NCBI GenBank assembly: GCA_022450565.1
Contig: JAKUOP010000007.1
Coordinates: 48,693 to 112,692 of the forward strand
Length of the DNA: 64,000 nt
Direction: 5' to 3'
DNA from: Candidatus Nitrosopelagicus sp.
GTDB lineage: Archaea > Thermoproteota > Nitrososphaeria > Nitrososphaerales > Nitrosopumilaceae
The first letter of the stretch is position 1. Each line of letters opens with the position of its first letter. Shown piece by piece: positions 27,714 through 37,375 of this stretch. A model generated the notes under the pieces. That model made no database searches. It was not told the origin of the DNA and worked only from the letters and a program-made list of their open reading frames with translations. The translations under genes and the position numbers were made by a program.

Positions 27714-27787
27714 CTACATTAAATGATTAAAGGTAGTTTTTCACTCTTTCCAAATCAAAACATGGGTTAGTACTAGATTTCTCAAAG

Positions 27788-27796
27788 ATTAAATTT
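27788..27796 (+). promoter_or_regulatory. TATA box of the plastocyanin-like gene
   Basis: ATTAAATTT is centred 27 bp before the ATG at 27819, predicting a leaderless transcript for this copper protein. Confidence 0.5.
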
Positions 27797-27818
27797 AACC
27801 AAATTTGCCTCATAACAA

Positions 27819-28430
27819 ATGTCAGAGTTAGAAAATCCACATTATCATAGAAAAGTAGGCTATGCAATGATTATGGTTGCAGCCTCACTTGCTGCAATTG
27901 GATTAATTCACATAACTATTGGTGAGAATGTTCTCTTTGCAGATGAAATTCAAAGAGAAAAGACAGCAGCCTTTGAAGAATGTAAAACAAATGACTTTGT
28001 GGGTGATGAATGTCAAAAATATTTCAAAGCAGGAAACACTCTGGAAGAAATTCCTAGGCTTAATCCAGATGGGACAATGGACGAAGATATAATGGAAATC
28101 ACTGAAGAATCCGAGTCTGTTGCAGAATCAGCTAATGAAACAGTAGCAATAGCTGTAGGTTCTGGAACGCCTGGATGTGAAGAAACTAACGAATGCTATA
28201 TTCCATATTCATTAAACATTACAACCGGAACTGGTGTTACATGGGAGAATGTTGATAGTGCAGCACACACAGTTACAAGTGGAACTCCAGAGAACGGACC
28301 AAACGGTAATTTTGATTCAAGTATAATCATGGCAGGTGCAACATTTGATCACGAGTTTAGTGCGGCTGGTGAAGAACCATACTTTTGCATTGTTCATCCT
28401 TGGATGACTGGAATCGTTGTTATAGAATAA
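27819..28430 (+). CDS. Membrane-anchored plastocyanin-like cupredoxin
   Basis: 203 residues with an N-terminal transmembrane anchor (YAMIMVAASLAAIGLIHITI), an acidic linker, and a C-terminal cupredoxin domain. The type 1 copper ligands are visible as AAHTVTSG (His) and FCIVHPWM (Cys, His, Met). Such blue copper proteins are thought to replace cytochrome c as electron carriers in ammonia-oxidising archaea. Its electron partners are not known from sequence. Confidence 0.92.
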   Translation: MSELENPHYHRKVGYAMIMVAASLAAIGLIHITIGENVLFADEIQREKTAAFEECKTNDFVGDECQKYFKAGNTLEEIPRLNPDGTMDEDIMEITEESESVAESANETVAIAVGSGTPGCEETNECYIPYSLNITTGTGVTWENVDSAAHTVTSGTPENGPNGNFDSSIIMAGATFDHEFSAAGEEPYFCIVHPWMTGIVVIE

Positions 28431-29123
28431 TCATTGGTCGTTCATATAATCTTCCCACTTGTTCAGATTAGCAGTTAATCGGTTCATCTGATACATTGCC
28501 CCACCTAATATTCCAGCATGATAAAATGCGTAAAGAAATACCTGTGAGTTAGTAGGATCTGATTGGGTAATACTCAAACTTATCATTGTGAAAAATCCAA
28601 ATGTACCTGCAAATGTAATTATTTTACCAAGTACTCCACCACCAAGACCAACTATTCGTCTTGTTGCCGCAGCCATAATTGTAATACTTGACGCAATTAG
28701 GAATGTAACTCCACCATTTGATGAAATCAATTCAACTGTCCATGGAATTATGCTATCAGATGTAAGTTCCATCTCTGGTGCAAATGCACCACCATGAAGT
28801 GCAAAGCTTACTGAGCTGAACAAGCCACCAATAACTAAGAAAAATAAAAACACCTTCATTATTTTCCGTTTAAACGCACTTCTAGTTTCAGATGGGTGTA
28901 TGGCTTTTTCAGCTATCTTCAATCCATATAAAAATCCAATTACAAAAGCAGGAATATACAATATGTTTATGATTATTGGATTTTCAGTGAACAAATCTGT
29001 AAAAAATGTGTTAAGAATCACTGCAATAATTAATGCTGAACATGCACCTGCAGCAAAAACTAAGAAATTTGAATACTTGAAGAATTTTGAATCCTCAACA
29101 TCAGAATTATTCCACGAATACAC
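28431..29123 (-). CDS. Multi-pass membrane protein, unknown function
   Basis: 230 residues with about six hydrophobic helices (from YSNFLVFAAGACSALIIAVI to VFLYAFYHAGILGGAMYQM). It starts at GTG. The Gly-rich loop RRIVGLGGGVLGKI lies between helices. No family recognised. It converges on the cupredoxin gene with no gap. Confidence 0.65.
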   Translation of the reverse strand: MYSWNNSDVEDSKFFKYSNFLVFAAGACSALIIAVILNTFFTDLFTENPIIINILYIPAFVIGFLYGLKIAEKAIHPSETRSAFKRKIMKVFLFFLVIGGLFSSVSFALHGGAFAPEMELTSDSIIPWTVELISSNGGVTFLIASSITIMAAATRRIVGLGGGVLGKIITFAGTFGFFTMISLSITQSDPTNSQVFLYAFYHAGILGGAMYQMNRLTANLNKWEDYMNDQ

Positions 29124-29255
29124 AGAAACTGCTCAAATAATCTAGATTAAAGAACCTAGTCAAAATTGATTAGTGTATTTTGTAAATTCTGATAAGCTAT
29201 TCGTCAAACAATCAATAAGTACTGATTGATAAGCAAGAGGGAGGGAATCAGGCAT

Positions 29256-29462
29256 ATGAATTCAATTCCAATCATTATTGCAGGTATAATTATCATGATT
29301 TTTGGAGTCATATTTCAATTCCAAGGGCAAGGCATGGTAGGACCAGAGGAATCGTTCATGTATGAGAATCCGAATTGGATTGATAACGGAATATACATTG
29401 GAATGACTGGAGTGGTAGTAATTTTGATTGGATATATCGTAGAAAAGAAAAAGTCTGTTTAG
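29256..29462 (+). CDS. Small two-helix membrane protein
   Basis: 68 residues from ATG 29256; the track start adds ten residues of poor quality. A purine-rich GAGGGAGG precedes it by about 12 bp as a possible ribosome site. Two hydrophobic helices (IPIIIAGIIIMIFGVIF and GMTGVVVILIGYIV) flank a loop with PNWIDNG, and a basic tail ends it. Unknown function. Confidence 0.6.
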   Translation: MNSIPIIIAGIIIMIFGVIFQFQGQGMVGPEESFMYENPNWIDNGIYIGMTGVVVILIGYIVEKKKSV

Positions 29463-29914
29463 TTTTTTTGAAAGTATTTTTGATGGTATTCTTCTGCACG
29501 ATAAAATGGCACTGCAGACTTAATCTCAGTTACAATCTCATTACCAAATCTTTCCTTTGCAATAGGGTTTAGCTTGTCTTTTACTTCTTTAGCTAGTTCC
29601 TCTTGCTCAGAATCATGATAGAATATAGCAGATCTATATTGTATTCCTACATCTGGACCTTGTCTATTAGGTGTAGTTGGATTATGATTTTCAAAAAAGA
29701 CTTTGAGTAGTTCTTTATATGAAATTTCTTCAGGTTCGTATTCAACTTGTATTGCCTCTGCGTGACCAGTTCTATCTGTACAAACTTGTTCATATGTAGG
29801 ATTTTCCACACTACCACCGGTATAACCAACTTGAGTAGATTTTACACCAGGTGTCTTAGTAAATACTTCTTCAACATGCCAAAAACACCCAGCTGCAAAT
29901 GTTGCTTTTTTCAT
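29459..29914 (-). CDS. msrA: Peptide methionine-S-sulfoxide reductase
   Basis: Repairs oxidised methionine (S-epimer) in proteins. 151 residues with the catalytic ATFAAGCFWHVEEVF near the N-terminus. QVGYTGG, HAEAIQVEYEPE and QYRSAIFYH match the MsrA core. It converges on the small membrane protein with a 4 bp overlap. Confidence 0.96.
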   Translation of the reverse strand: MKKATFAAGCFWHVEEVFTKTPGVKSTQVGYTGGSVENPTYEQVCTDRTGHAEAIQVEYEPEEISYKELLKVFFENHNPTTPNRQGPDVGIQYRSAIFYHDSEQEELAKEVKDKLNPIAKERFGNEIVTEIKSAVPFYRAEEYHQKYFQKN

Positions 29915-29953
29915 AAAATCAGTATATTCAATTTTAATAAATAATTTTCTAGT

Positions 29954-31150
29954 CTAAAACCCATTTTCTAAAGGATTCTCAGGTTTTAGAATTTCGCGAA
30001 GAACAATTGTGGCATACGAACCACGTGAAAGGTTAAACTTTACAATATTATCATTGGTTTCAAAATCATTACACTGTATAGCGGCATTCCTAAAACCACC
30101 TTCAACTGAAATTTCCTGAAAATCCTTGATAAAAAAATCATTAAGGGAAACTTGCTCCTCTTCGAGAATCTTCTGTATGTAAAAGTCAAATCTTGTCTTT
30201 TTGAAATAAGAATGACCAACTAATGGTATTGCAAGTCTTTGTGATGGGTCATTTTGAAATTTTCCCAAGATGTAGTTCCTGTCAAAACATACATCACCAT
30301 CTTTTGCAGAAAAAAGTTCTTCACCGTAATCAAATGAAAGACTGAGAGTTTTGTTATATATGTACGATTGATAGGCTTGAATGTAAAAACGCCTCATTTG
30401 TAATGGGATTGATCTTATTACAACCTGCAAATCTTTAGTCTCTGATAATTTTTTGAGCAACGCAATTTCAATATCCATTGATTTTGGAATTTTATCTATT
30501 ATAGATAGTTCAGTAGTGCGTTGCGCTATGATTTTTCTGTTAGCGTTATTTTCTTTAGTATCATACTCAGAAGAATAGTTTAGGAGTAAATCCAATGCCG
30601 CCTGATAGTTTTTTTGTATTATAGCCTTACCAACTAGATGTGTTATTGGTCGTTTTGACCCAAATCTTTGATATCCAAAGAAGTTCAAAATTTTTTCATA
30701 CTCATTAAATTCTGAAATACGTTTTGATGAGTTATTGATTTTTATTTCAAAATGATTTCCAATCATATCTTTTTTTGAAAATGGTTTTTTTACAAACCCT
30801 AATCGCTTTAATGTATAATTTTTTCCTTGAATTGTTTCAAATGACTTTGAAATTCTCTTAGAAAATGTATATTGTTCGGTTACCGCATTTGCATCTTTTA
30901 ATCCAAGTGATTTCAAGACCAATCCAAATCGTTTTTCAACATCCCTCAATGCATGGGATGTGTCGATACCATTTTTTTGCAGACTATATACTGAAAAACC
31001 ATTATCGTTTGAAATTGTCTTTAATGCTTTCTCTGAAAGAAGTTCTTTGACTTTGAAATCATCATTTGATTTCTTTATTGAACCACCTGTACCAACCGAC
31101 TTTGTTGTATAAAGAGAGATTCCTATGTCAGAATCAATTTTAGGGATCAC
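29954..31150 (-). CDS. truD: tRNA pseudouridine synthase D (TruD/Pus7 family)
   Basis: 398 residues. GLKDANAVTEQ near residue 85 holds the catalytic Asp, and FGSKRPITHLVGKAI is the second family signature. SRGSYATIVLREIL closes the C-terminus. It modifies a uridine in tRNA (position 13 in characterised enzymes). The GTG start overlaps the stop of the upstream Vgb-like gene (GTGA). Confidence 0.92.
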   Translation of the reverse strand: MIPKIDSDIGISLYTTKSVGTGGSIKKSNDDFKVKELLSEKALKTISNDNGFSVYSLQKNGIDTSHALRDVEKRFGLVLKSLGLKDANAVTEQYTFSKRISKSFETIQGKNYTLKRLGFVKKPFSKKDMIGNHFEIKINNSSKRISEFNEYEKILNFFGYQRFGSKRPITHLVGKAIIQKNYQAALDLLLNYSSEYDTKENNANRKIIAQRTTELSIIDKIPKSMDIEIALLKKLSETKDLQVVIRSIPLQMRRFYIQAYQSYIYNKTLSLSFDYGEELFSAKDGDVCFDRNYILGKFQNDPSQRLAIPLVGHSYFKKTRFDFYIQKILEEEQVSLNDFFIKDFQEISVEGGFRNAAIQCNDFETNDNIVKFNLSRGSYATIVLREILKPENPLENGF

Positions 31151-32754
31151 GATTCTATTTTTACGTTGATGAATTTGGACACTGTGATTTCATCATTACC
31201 AATACCAACAAGTACTTTATAATCTCCAGATAATGCATTTTCACTTGCGTTAATAGTAACAAAGATGCTTTCATTGTTATTTTGAAGTGGTTGGCGGGAT
31301 GAAGTGATTTCAATATCAGAGAAATTAATGGTTTTAGCTGCAGTGTGTGCATATAGGAATTCACTGTTAACGTAACTACTACTGTCATTGTAATTCACGT
31401 TAAGTACGACATCAATAGATTCACCTTTCTTTAGTGCTATCTCTCGAGTATCCGTTTCCACGGTAAATGGTAATGATTTTTCTGTGTTTAACACTCCAAT
31501 ATTATTTTCGACCCACTCGGTGAACCAGATTTTTTTGCCATGAATTGCAAAGTCAAATACCTGTGCAATTCCACAATCTTTCAAATCACCACAGTCACCC
31601 CAGTTGGGATTCTTTGATGGGATCATGTATTCAATAAATGATTCAGTGGATATATTGAAAATTCCAATTCTATTTGACGTTTGTTCGTTAAACACAAGAT
31701 TTCCAAAATTATCAAGATCTGTCCAATATGGTCTAGATATTGGATCTTTGATCATTCCAGTTTCATTTCCATAGGTAGATGGATGAGGTACATGCGTAAT
31801 GTATTTTGTAAATTCTTCAGTTGTTGGATCAAACTTGAAGAAGAAACTACTTGATGTGTCAACAATCCATACATCTCCATTAGAGTCAATTGATAACCCG
31901 TTTGCCGTGTTAAGATCCCGTGGGAATTCAAATGCTTCAACATCATCTTCTGATAGTGTTTCATCTTGGTTCAAATCTCGTGTATACATAGAGATGTTGA
32001 CTTTAGCAAGTACACCTACATCGTCTGGTCTCCAAGATGTATACCAAACGTTATCTTCAGAATCTAAACCAAAGTCACCAGTAAAGCTTTCAGGAATTGG
32101 ATTGACTATACTGGTATATTCTACTGCACCTGTATTCTGACTAATGTCAAACATCGTTAATTTTCCTCCAGTAAAATCATTTACAAACACATTCGAACCA
32201 TAGATTTCTAATCTTTGAGGTAAGGAACCAGAGTCAGACACAGGATATGTTAATGCGGTATAATTTTTGTCGTTAATGCTAAACTGCCATATAGAATCAG
32301 AACTACCATCAGTATACCATAATGAATTATCTGAAGAGTGATCTATTCCCCAATTCATAGAGCGACTAGCCTCAGGCCAATATGGATTATCATATTCGGT
32401 GAAGGTCTCTGTTATTGGATCAAAGTTTGCAATTCTACCTACATTGCTTTCAACAAACCATACCTGACCATCAGGAGTTACTTGGATGGCAAGCGGCTGT
32501 GTACAAACAGTTGGAATTTTGTATTCTGTGACAAATGTGTTTGATTTTGCATCTCCTGTCCCACAAAATGTATCACGTTGTTCATCGGGATAGTTATCCA
32601 TTGGGCTTCCAGTTTTAGTTATTTCTGCTTCTGGAATCATTTCTGCATCAGTCATTGTTGGAGATGGTGGTGGAAGTGCAAACAATATAGTAGATGTTAA
32701 TAAAATACCACCCAAAAATGCGAATGCAAGATATGCCTTTGTCTTTTGTTTCAC
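31147..32754 (-). CDS. Secreted Vgb/NHL-type beta-propeller protein
   Basis: 535 residues starting at GTG. The N-terminal signal/anchor AYLAFAFLGGILLTSTILFA is followed by propeller blades with Vgb-like repeats (QVTPDGQVWFVESNVGRIAN, GIDHSSDNSLWYTDG, GLSIDSNGDVWIVD). A C-terminal beta domain ends the protein. It is probably extracellular. Despite the streptogramin-lyase resemblance, lyase activity is not implied. The TruD gene overlaps its stop by 4 bp. Confidence 0.8.
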   Translation of the reverse strand: MKQKTKAYLAFAFLGGILLTSTILFALPPPSPTMTDAEMIPEAEITKTGSPMDNYPDEQRDTFCGTGDAKSNTFVTEYKIPTVCTQPLAIQVTPDGQVWFVESNVGRIANFDPITETFTEYDNPYWPEASRSMNWGIDHSSDNSLWYTDGSSDSIWQFSINDKNYTALTYPVSDSGSLPQRLEIYGSNVFVNDFTGGKLTMFDISQNTGAVEYTSIVNPIPESFTGDFGLDSEDNVWYTSWRPDDVGVLAKVNISMYTRDLNQDETLSEDDVEAFEFPRDLNTANGLSIDSNGDVWIVDTSSSFFFKFDPTTEEFTKYITHVPHPSTYGNETGMIKDPISRPYWTDLDNFGNLVFNEQTSNRIGIFNISTESFIEYMIPSKNPNWGDCGDLKDCGIAQVFDFAIHGKKIWFTEWVENNIGVLNTEKSLPFTVETDTREIALKKGESIDVVLNVNYNDSSSYVNSEFLYAHTAAKTINFSDIEITSSRQPLQNNNESIFVTINASENALSGDYKVLVGIGNDEITVSKFINVKIES

Positions 32755-32793
32755 GATTCTTCAAAATCTAAGCTTGTTATATCTTATTCCGAA

Positions 32794-33147
32794 TTATAGG
32801 AGTTTTAGATTACCTGTAATTTTGTCAATCAAATCTTCTGGTGCAGGACCCAACGATATGCAGGTTGTAGTTCCAGGTGCAATCTGAGTATGACCTGCAT
32901 CTGTAACTTCTGACCAAGGAATTGCTATTTCAATTGCGCCATCTCGAATTTTTTCTAATTCCTTCAAGCCAGAAACTTTTACAACAACTTTTTCTTGTCC
33001 GTTCCACCATTTTGTAAACCAATCAGGATTAGATTTTCTAACATGTTCTGCACCAAGCACACATGCATGACCAACCTGTGCGGCAATTTTTCCTTTACCC
33101 ATGTCAAGATCAGTTCTAACCACAATCACTTGTTTAATATCAGTCAT
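32794..33147 (-). CDS. pth2: Peptidyl-tRNA hydrolase, archaeal type (Pth2)
   Basis: 117 residues, family length. The opening QVIVVRTDLDMGKGKIAAQV with GHACVLGA is diagnostic, and TDAGHTQIAPGTTTCISLGP forms the conserved C-terminal half. It releases tRNA from stalled peptidyl-tRNA. Confidence 0.96.
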   Translation of the reverse strand: MTDIKQVIVVRTDLDMGKGKIAAQVGHACVLGAEHVRKSNPDWFTKWWNGQEKVVVKVSGLKELEKIRDGAIEIAIPWSEVTDAGHTQIAPGTTTCISLGPAPEDLIDKITGNLKLL

Positions 33148-33231
33148 AACTTATATGAAAAAACCGTCATGATAAACTTTACAATTAAGAATTTATTCAA
33201 ACATAAATTGGATTAAATAATTCAAATTTTG

Positions 33232-34377
33232 ATGACTAGTATGTATGATGTTATAATTGCAGGTGGTAGTATTTCTGGATTATTAACTGCACGTGAAATT
33301 GCTAAGAATGGACATTCTGTACTAGTTCTAGAGGAAGGATTTGAGGTAGGAAGTCCAGAACATTGTGGTGGTCTAGTAAGTAAATCGGCACTAAGTGATT
33401 TAGGAATTGAGCCATCCGTAAAATCATTTGAATGTAAAATTAATTCTGCAAAAATATTCTTTCCAAATGATAATCATTTTAATTTAGATTCAAGGAATCA
33501 AGAAATCATTGTTGTGAATAGACGTGAACTTGATAAACAAGCCGCAAGACAAGCAAAAGATAATGGTGCAGAAATCATTGTAAAAGCTAGTTTCAAAAAC
33601 AAAACTTTGAATAAAATTGAGACAACAATAGGTGAATTTGACTGTAAGGTGTTTGTTGATTGTAGGGGTGCATCAGTATTAGTAAACAAGAATAAAGATG
33701 GAACCTATCCTACGGCACAATATGAAGTGTATGCAGATTGGATAAAAAAAGATCAGGTAGAAGTCTATCTTGATCAAGAAAAATTTCCTGGATTCTTTGC
33801 ATGGATAATTCCTTCTGGTGATGGAGTTGGAAAAGTTGGTGTATCAGGTAATTTGGTTAGTTCAATATCAACAATCAATGAATTTTTGGAGAATAAAGGA
33901 AATTTCTCTGTGATTAGAAAAATTTATGCCCCAATTTGGATTAAGGGTCCAATTAAACAGTTTGTTCATGGTAACACAGTAATTGTAGGTGATGCCGCTG
34001 GTCAAGCAAAACCAACTACTGCTGGAGGAATCTACTCATGTGGTATGGCAGGAATATTTGCTGGTCAATCAATCTCCAAATATCTGAAAACCAATGATGA
34101 ATCAGATCTAAGAAACTATGAGACACTATGGAGAAACAAATTTGGAAAAGAATTTGAAAAGCAGATACTAGCTAGAAAAATTCTTTCAAGAATTGATAAT
34201 AGCACAGTAAACAAAATTTTTGATTTGATAACACCTGAAATTATTGAGGATATTTCGAAAAAAGATGATTTTGATTTCCATACAAATTCAATTATTAAAC
34301 TACTAGGCTTGAAAGGAACACTTGGAACTGCACAAGCATTAATTGGTAATGAAATAAAAAAACTAATTCCTAGTTAA
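33232..34377 (+). CDS. Geranylgeranyl reductase family flavoprotein
   Basis: 381 residues from ATG 33232; ATG 33241 is an equally plausible start. The FAD-binding DVIIAGGSISGLLTAREIAK and GLVSKSAL are typical of digeranylgeranylglycerophospholipid reductases. GDAAGQAKPTTAGGIYSCGM is the family's second FAD contact. It saturates isoprenoid chains of archaeal membrane lipids or quinones. Confidence 0.88.
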   Translation: MTSMYDVIIAGGSISGLLTAREIAKNGHSVLVLEEGFEVGSPEHCGGLVSKSALSDLGIEPSVKSFECKINSAKIFFPNDNHFNLDSRNQEIIVVNRRELDKQAARQAKDNGAEIIVKASFKNKTLNKIETTIGEFDCKVFVDCRGASVLVNKNKDGTYPTAQYEVYADWIKKDQVEVYLDQEKFPGFFAWIIPSGDGVGKVGVSGNLVSSISTINEFLENKGNFSVIRKIYAPIWIKGPIKQFVHGNTVIVGDAAGQAKPTTAGGIYSCGMAGIFAGQSISKYLKTNDESDLRNYETLWRNKFGKEFEKQILARKILSRIDNSTVNKIFDLITPEIIEDISKKDDFDFHTNSIIKLLGLKGTLGTAQALIGNEIKKLIPS

Positions 34378-34397
34378 CCGTGAAATTTCAAGGAAGG

Positions 34398-34405
34398 TAT
34401 AAATT
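34398..34405 (+). promoter_or_regulatory. TATA box of the Zn-ribbon / aEF1-beta / CDC48 operon
   Basis: TATAAATT is centred 26 bp before the ATG at 34427. This is one of the best TATA matches in the window and predicts a leaderless polycistronic message. Confidence 0.6.
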
Positions 34406-34426
34406 CCGAATTAGAAGCACGGAATT

Positions 34427-34606
34427 ATGTCTTCAAACATAGAATTACCTGTCTGCAGTTGTTGCCACAGACATATCATGCCTAATGATAAATGTGTAAA
34501 ATTCAATTGTCCAGAATGCGATGCCGTTTTACTATGGAGATGCGAAAGCTGTAGAGAAGCAGCTACATCATATACATGTGATTCTTGTAAATTCTCAGGA
34601 CCTTAA
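34427..34606 (+). CDS. Small Zn-ribbon RNA-binding protein linked to translation (COG2888 type)
   Basis: A 59-residue ORF absent from the track: [20 protein letters not shown], then [20 protein letters not shown] and [11 protein letters not shown]. It contains four CxxC knuckles, as in the archaeal two-zinc-finger family predicted to act in translation. The family is commonly next to aEF1-beta, exactly as here (2 bp gap). Confidence 0.88.
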   Translation: MSSNIELPVCSCCHRHIMPNDKCVKFNCPECDAVLLWRCESCREAATSYTCDSCKFSGP

Positions 34607-34608
34607 AA

Positions 34609-34890
34609 ATGGCTAGACTGTTACTGATTGTAAAAATCCTTCCAACTGGAACTGAGGTTAATTTGGATGAACTGGCTAACGCTATCAAAAGTCAACTCAA
34701 AGATAGTATTGAGATGAAAGAGTATTCTAAAGAACCACTTGCATTTGGACTGGAATTCATTAAAGCACAATTTACTCTTGACGATGCAGAGGGCCAAATG
34801 GATTCATTAGAAAATTCAGTTAAATCAATTGATGGTGTAAGTGAATTTGAAGTTCTAAACATGAGTCGAATGTCTGTTGACATGAAATAG
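34609..34890 (+). CDS. Translation elongation factor 1-beta (aEF1-beta)
   Basis: 93 residues: [20 protein letters not shown] at the start and [20 protein letters not shown] in the middle are characteristic of the GDP/GTP exchange factor for aEF1-alpha. It lies between the Zn-ribbon gene and the CDC48 homologue in one operon. Confidence 0.94.
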   Translation: MARLLLIVKILPTGTEVNLDELANAIKSQLKDSIEMKEYSKEPLAFGLEFIKAQFTLDDAEGQMDSLENSVKSIDGVSEFEVLNMSRMSVDMK

Positions 34891-34900
34891 GTGATTTTAC

Positions 34901-37072
34901 TTGGTACAAAATGTTGACCCACTTCAGATGAGAGTAGGAGAAGCAAAAAACAGAGACGTGGGTAAAAAGCGTGCACGAATAGGTCCTGATGCAATGGATT
35001 ATCTTCATGCATCACCAGGTGACACAATTAAGATTAATGCAAAAAATTCTACATGTGCAATCATCTGGCCCACTGATGAAGATGAAAAATATCCAGACAC
35101 AATTAGAATTGATGGTCAAACAAGAAAGAATCTTGGTGTGGCACTAAATGATGTTGTTGAAATTCAAAAAATTAAGACGTCTCAAGCAAAAACTGTTACA
35201 TTAGTACCAGTTAGTGATATTGTTGCTGTAGATAAGGAATTTACAGATTTTGTTAAAAATAGATTGAAAGGAATGCCTCTTAGTCAAGGGGATGAAATTT
35301 CAGTAATGATTCTAGGTAATTCAATGGATTTCAAAATAAAAAAAGTTTCGCCAAAGGGAATAGTCAAAATTGAGAGACCAACACAGCTTGTAATTCTTTC
35401 AGAAACATCTGGGGATAAAAAATCTGGAATAACGTATGAAGAAGTTGGTGGACTAAGGGCAGAAATTAAAGTAATGCGTGAAATAGTAGAATTGCCATTA
35501 AGGCATCCAGAATTATTTACTAGATTAGGTGTGGAGCCACACAGTGGAATTTTACTGTACGGTCCACCTGGATGTGGAAAAACATTGCTTGCAAAAGTTT
35601 TGGCTAGTGAATCAGAAGCAAATATGTTTTCAATCAATGGTCCAGAAATTATGAACAAGTATTATGGTGAGACTGAAGCGAGATTAAGAGACATCTTCAA
35701 AGAGGCAAAAGAGAACTCGCCTAGTATTATTTTTATTGACGAAATTGATGCAATTGCACCAAAACGAGAAGAAGCTTATGGTGATGTTGAAAAAAGAGTG
35801 GTTGCGCAATTACTTGCATTAATGGATGGACTAACAGATAGAGGTAATGTAATTGTTCTTGGTGCAACAAATCGTCCAGATAGTGTTGATCCTGCACTGC
35901 GTAGACCTGGTAGATTTGATAGAGAAATGGAAATTTCAGTGCCAAATGCAGATGGCAGATTAGAAGTGTTACAAATTCATACTAGAGGAATGCCAATTGG
36001 TGATGATGTTGAACTAAAAATGCTAGCGTCAGAGCTACATGGTTACACAGGCGCAGATATGAAATCCCTTTGTAGAGAAGCAGCAATGAAGTCGATAAGA
36101 AGATATTTGCCAAAGATAGATCTGGAAACTGAAAAAATCCCTTCAAAAATTCTTCAAGCAATGGAAATTAAAATAATTGATTTTTACGATGCAATGCACG
36201 AGGTAGTTCCAACTGCAATGAGAGAGTTTTATGTTGAACGATCCAAAATTTACTGGGAAAATGTTGGTGGACTAGATGATGCAAAGAAAATTTTAGAAGA
36301 GAATTTGATTTCTGCAATGAATGAACCCGAGAAATTTCTAAAGATGGGAATTAAACCACCAAAGGGTGCATTACTTTATGGACCACCAGGCTGTGGGAAA
36401 ACAATACTAGCTAGAGCACTATCCACAGAAAGTGGAGGTAACATGATACTTGTTAGAGGACCAGAAATTCTATCAAAATGGGTTGGTGAATCTGAAAAAG
36501 CCATAAGAGAAATTTTTAGGAAAGCAAAATCTTCATCACCATGTGTAATAATCTTTGATGAATTAGATTCTCTTGCAAAGCTAAAATCTAGTGAAGAAAA
36601 TGGTGTGGGAGAAACAATACTAAGTCAATTACTTACAGAGATGGAAGAAGGTTCAAGTTCAAGAGTAGTAGTAATTGGTATCACCAATAGACCAGATATA
36701 ATAGATAATTCATTACTACGTTCAGGCAGATTAGATTTGAGGATTTTTGTACCTCCACCAGATGAAAAAGGTAGATTGAACATAATTGAAATTCTAACTG
36801 AAAATATGCCTCTCTCATCGGATGTAAATCTAAAAGAAATTGCCGTTGCGACACAAAATTATTCTGGAGCTGATCTTGCAGCATTATGTAGAGAAGCAGC
36901 AGTTGAAGCAATGCAATATAACTCGACAAAAATTACAAGCAAAAACTTTGCATTAGGATTAAAACGAATTAAACCATCTATTAGTAAGGATGTAGAAACA
37001 TGGTATGACAAAATCAAAGAGGGGGTTTCAAACGTAGTTCCACAAAAGATGGATAATACGTTCTACGGTTAA
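34901..37072 (+). CDS. CDC48/p97 (VAT)-type AAA ATPase
   Basis: 723 residues from a TTG start. An N-domain ([20 protein letters not shown]) precedes two AAA modules. D1 has [12 protein letters not shown] and [14 protein letters not shown]2 has [12 protein letters not shown] and [10 protein letters not shown], with Arg-finger-like GATNRPD and GITNRPD segments. It is a protein-unfolding segregase that likely feeds the proteasome. It ends 1 bp before the winged-helix gene. Confidence 0.96.
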   Translation: MVQNVDPLQMRVGEAKNRDVGKKRARIGPDAMDYLHASPGDTIKINAKNSTCAIIWPTDEDEKYPDTIRIDGQTRKNLGVALNDVVEIQKIKTSQAKTVTLVPVSDIVAVDKEFTDFVKNRLKGMPLSQGDEISVMILGNSMDFKIKKVSPKGIVKIERPTQLVILSETSGDKKSGITYEEVGGLRAEIKVMREIVELPLRHPELFTRLGVEPHSGILLYGPPGCGKTLLAKVLASESEANMFSINGPEIMNKYYGETEARLRDIFKEAKENSPSIIFIDEIDAIAPKREEAYGDVEKRVVAQLLALMDGLTDRGNVIVLGATNRPDSVDPALRRPGRFDREMEISVPNADGRLEVLQIHTRGMPIGDDVELKMLASELHGYTGADMKSLCREAAMKSIRRYLPKIDLETEKIPSKILQAMEIKIIDFYDAMHEVVPTAMREFYVERSKIYWENVGGLDDAKKILEENLISAMNEPEKFLKMGIKPPKGALLYGPPGCGKTILARALSTESGGNMILVRGPEILSKWVGESEKAIREIFRKAKSSSPCVIIFDELDSLAKLKSSEENGVGETILSQLLTEMEEGSSSRVVVIGITNRPDIIDNSLLRSGRLDLRIFVPPPDEKGRLNIIEILTENMPLSSDVNLKEIAVATQNYSGADLAALCREAAVEAMQYNSTKITSKNFALGLKRIKPSISKDVETWYDKIKEGVSNVVPQKMDNTFYG

Positions 37073-37073
37073 A

Positions 37074-37367
37074 ATGGCTATTCCAATAAGAAATCAAATA
37101 TTAGAAAAAATTAATGAGAAAGAAGGTCTTACAGATAAGGAACTAAATAAAATACTTGTTAAAGACGAAATTGTACTTACAGAAAATGAATTTAATAAAA
37201 TTCTTCTAGATTTAGAAATTATGGGTTTAATATCAGTCTCATGGATGACTAAAGATACAAAACGAATTGAGGCTGTTACAATCAAAGAGGAAGAGGATGA
37301 GTATGATAAACAAATACAAAAAACTGATGAAAAAGATTATGAAGCCAGTTTTCCTGGAACAGAATAA
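37074..37367 (+). CDS. Small winged-helix-like protein
   Basis: 97 residues: RNQILEKINEKEGLTDKELN and a second helix with LLDLEIMGLISVSWMTKDTK look like a winged helix-turn-helix, followed by an acidic tail. It is the last gene of the CDC48 operon. DNA binding or a protein-interaction role is inference. Confidence 0.65.
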   Translation: MAIPIRNQILEKINEKEGLTDKELNKILVKDEIVLTENEFNKILLDLEIMGLISVSWMTKDTKRIEAVTIKEEEDEYDKQIQKTDEKDYEASFPGTE

Positions 37368-37375
37368 AAAATAAT

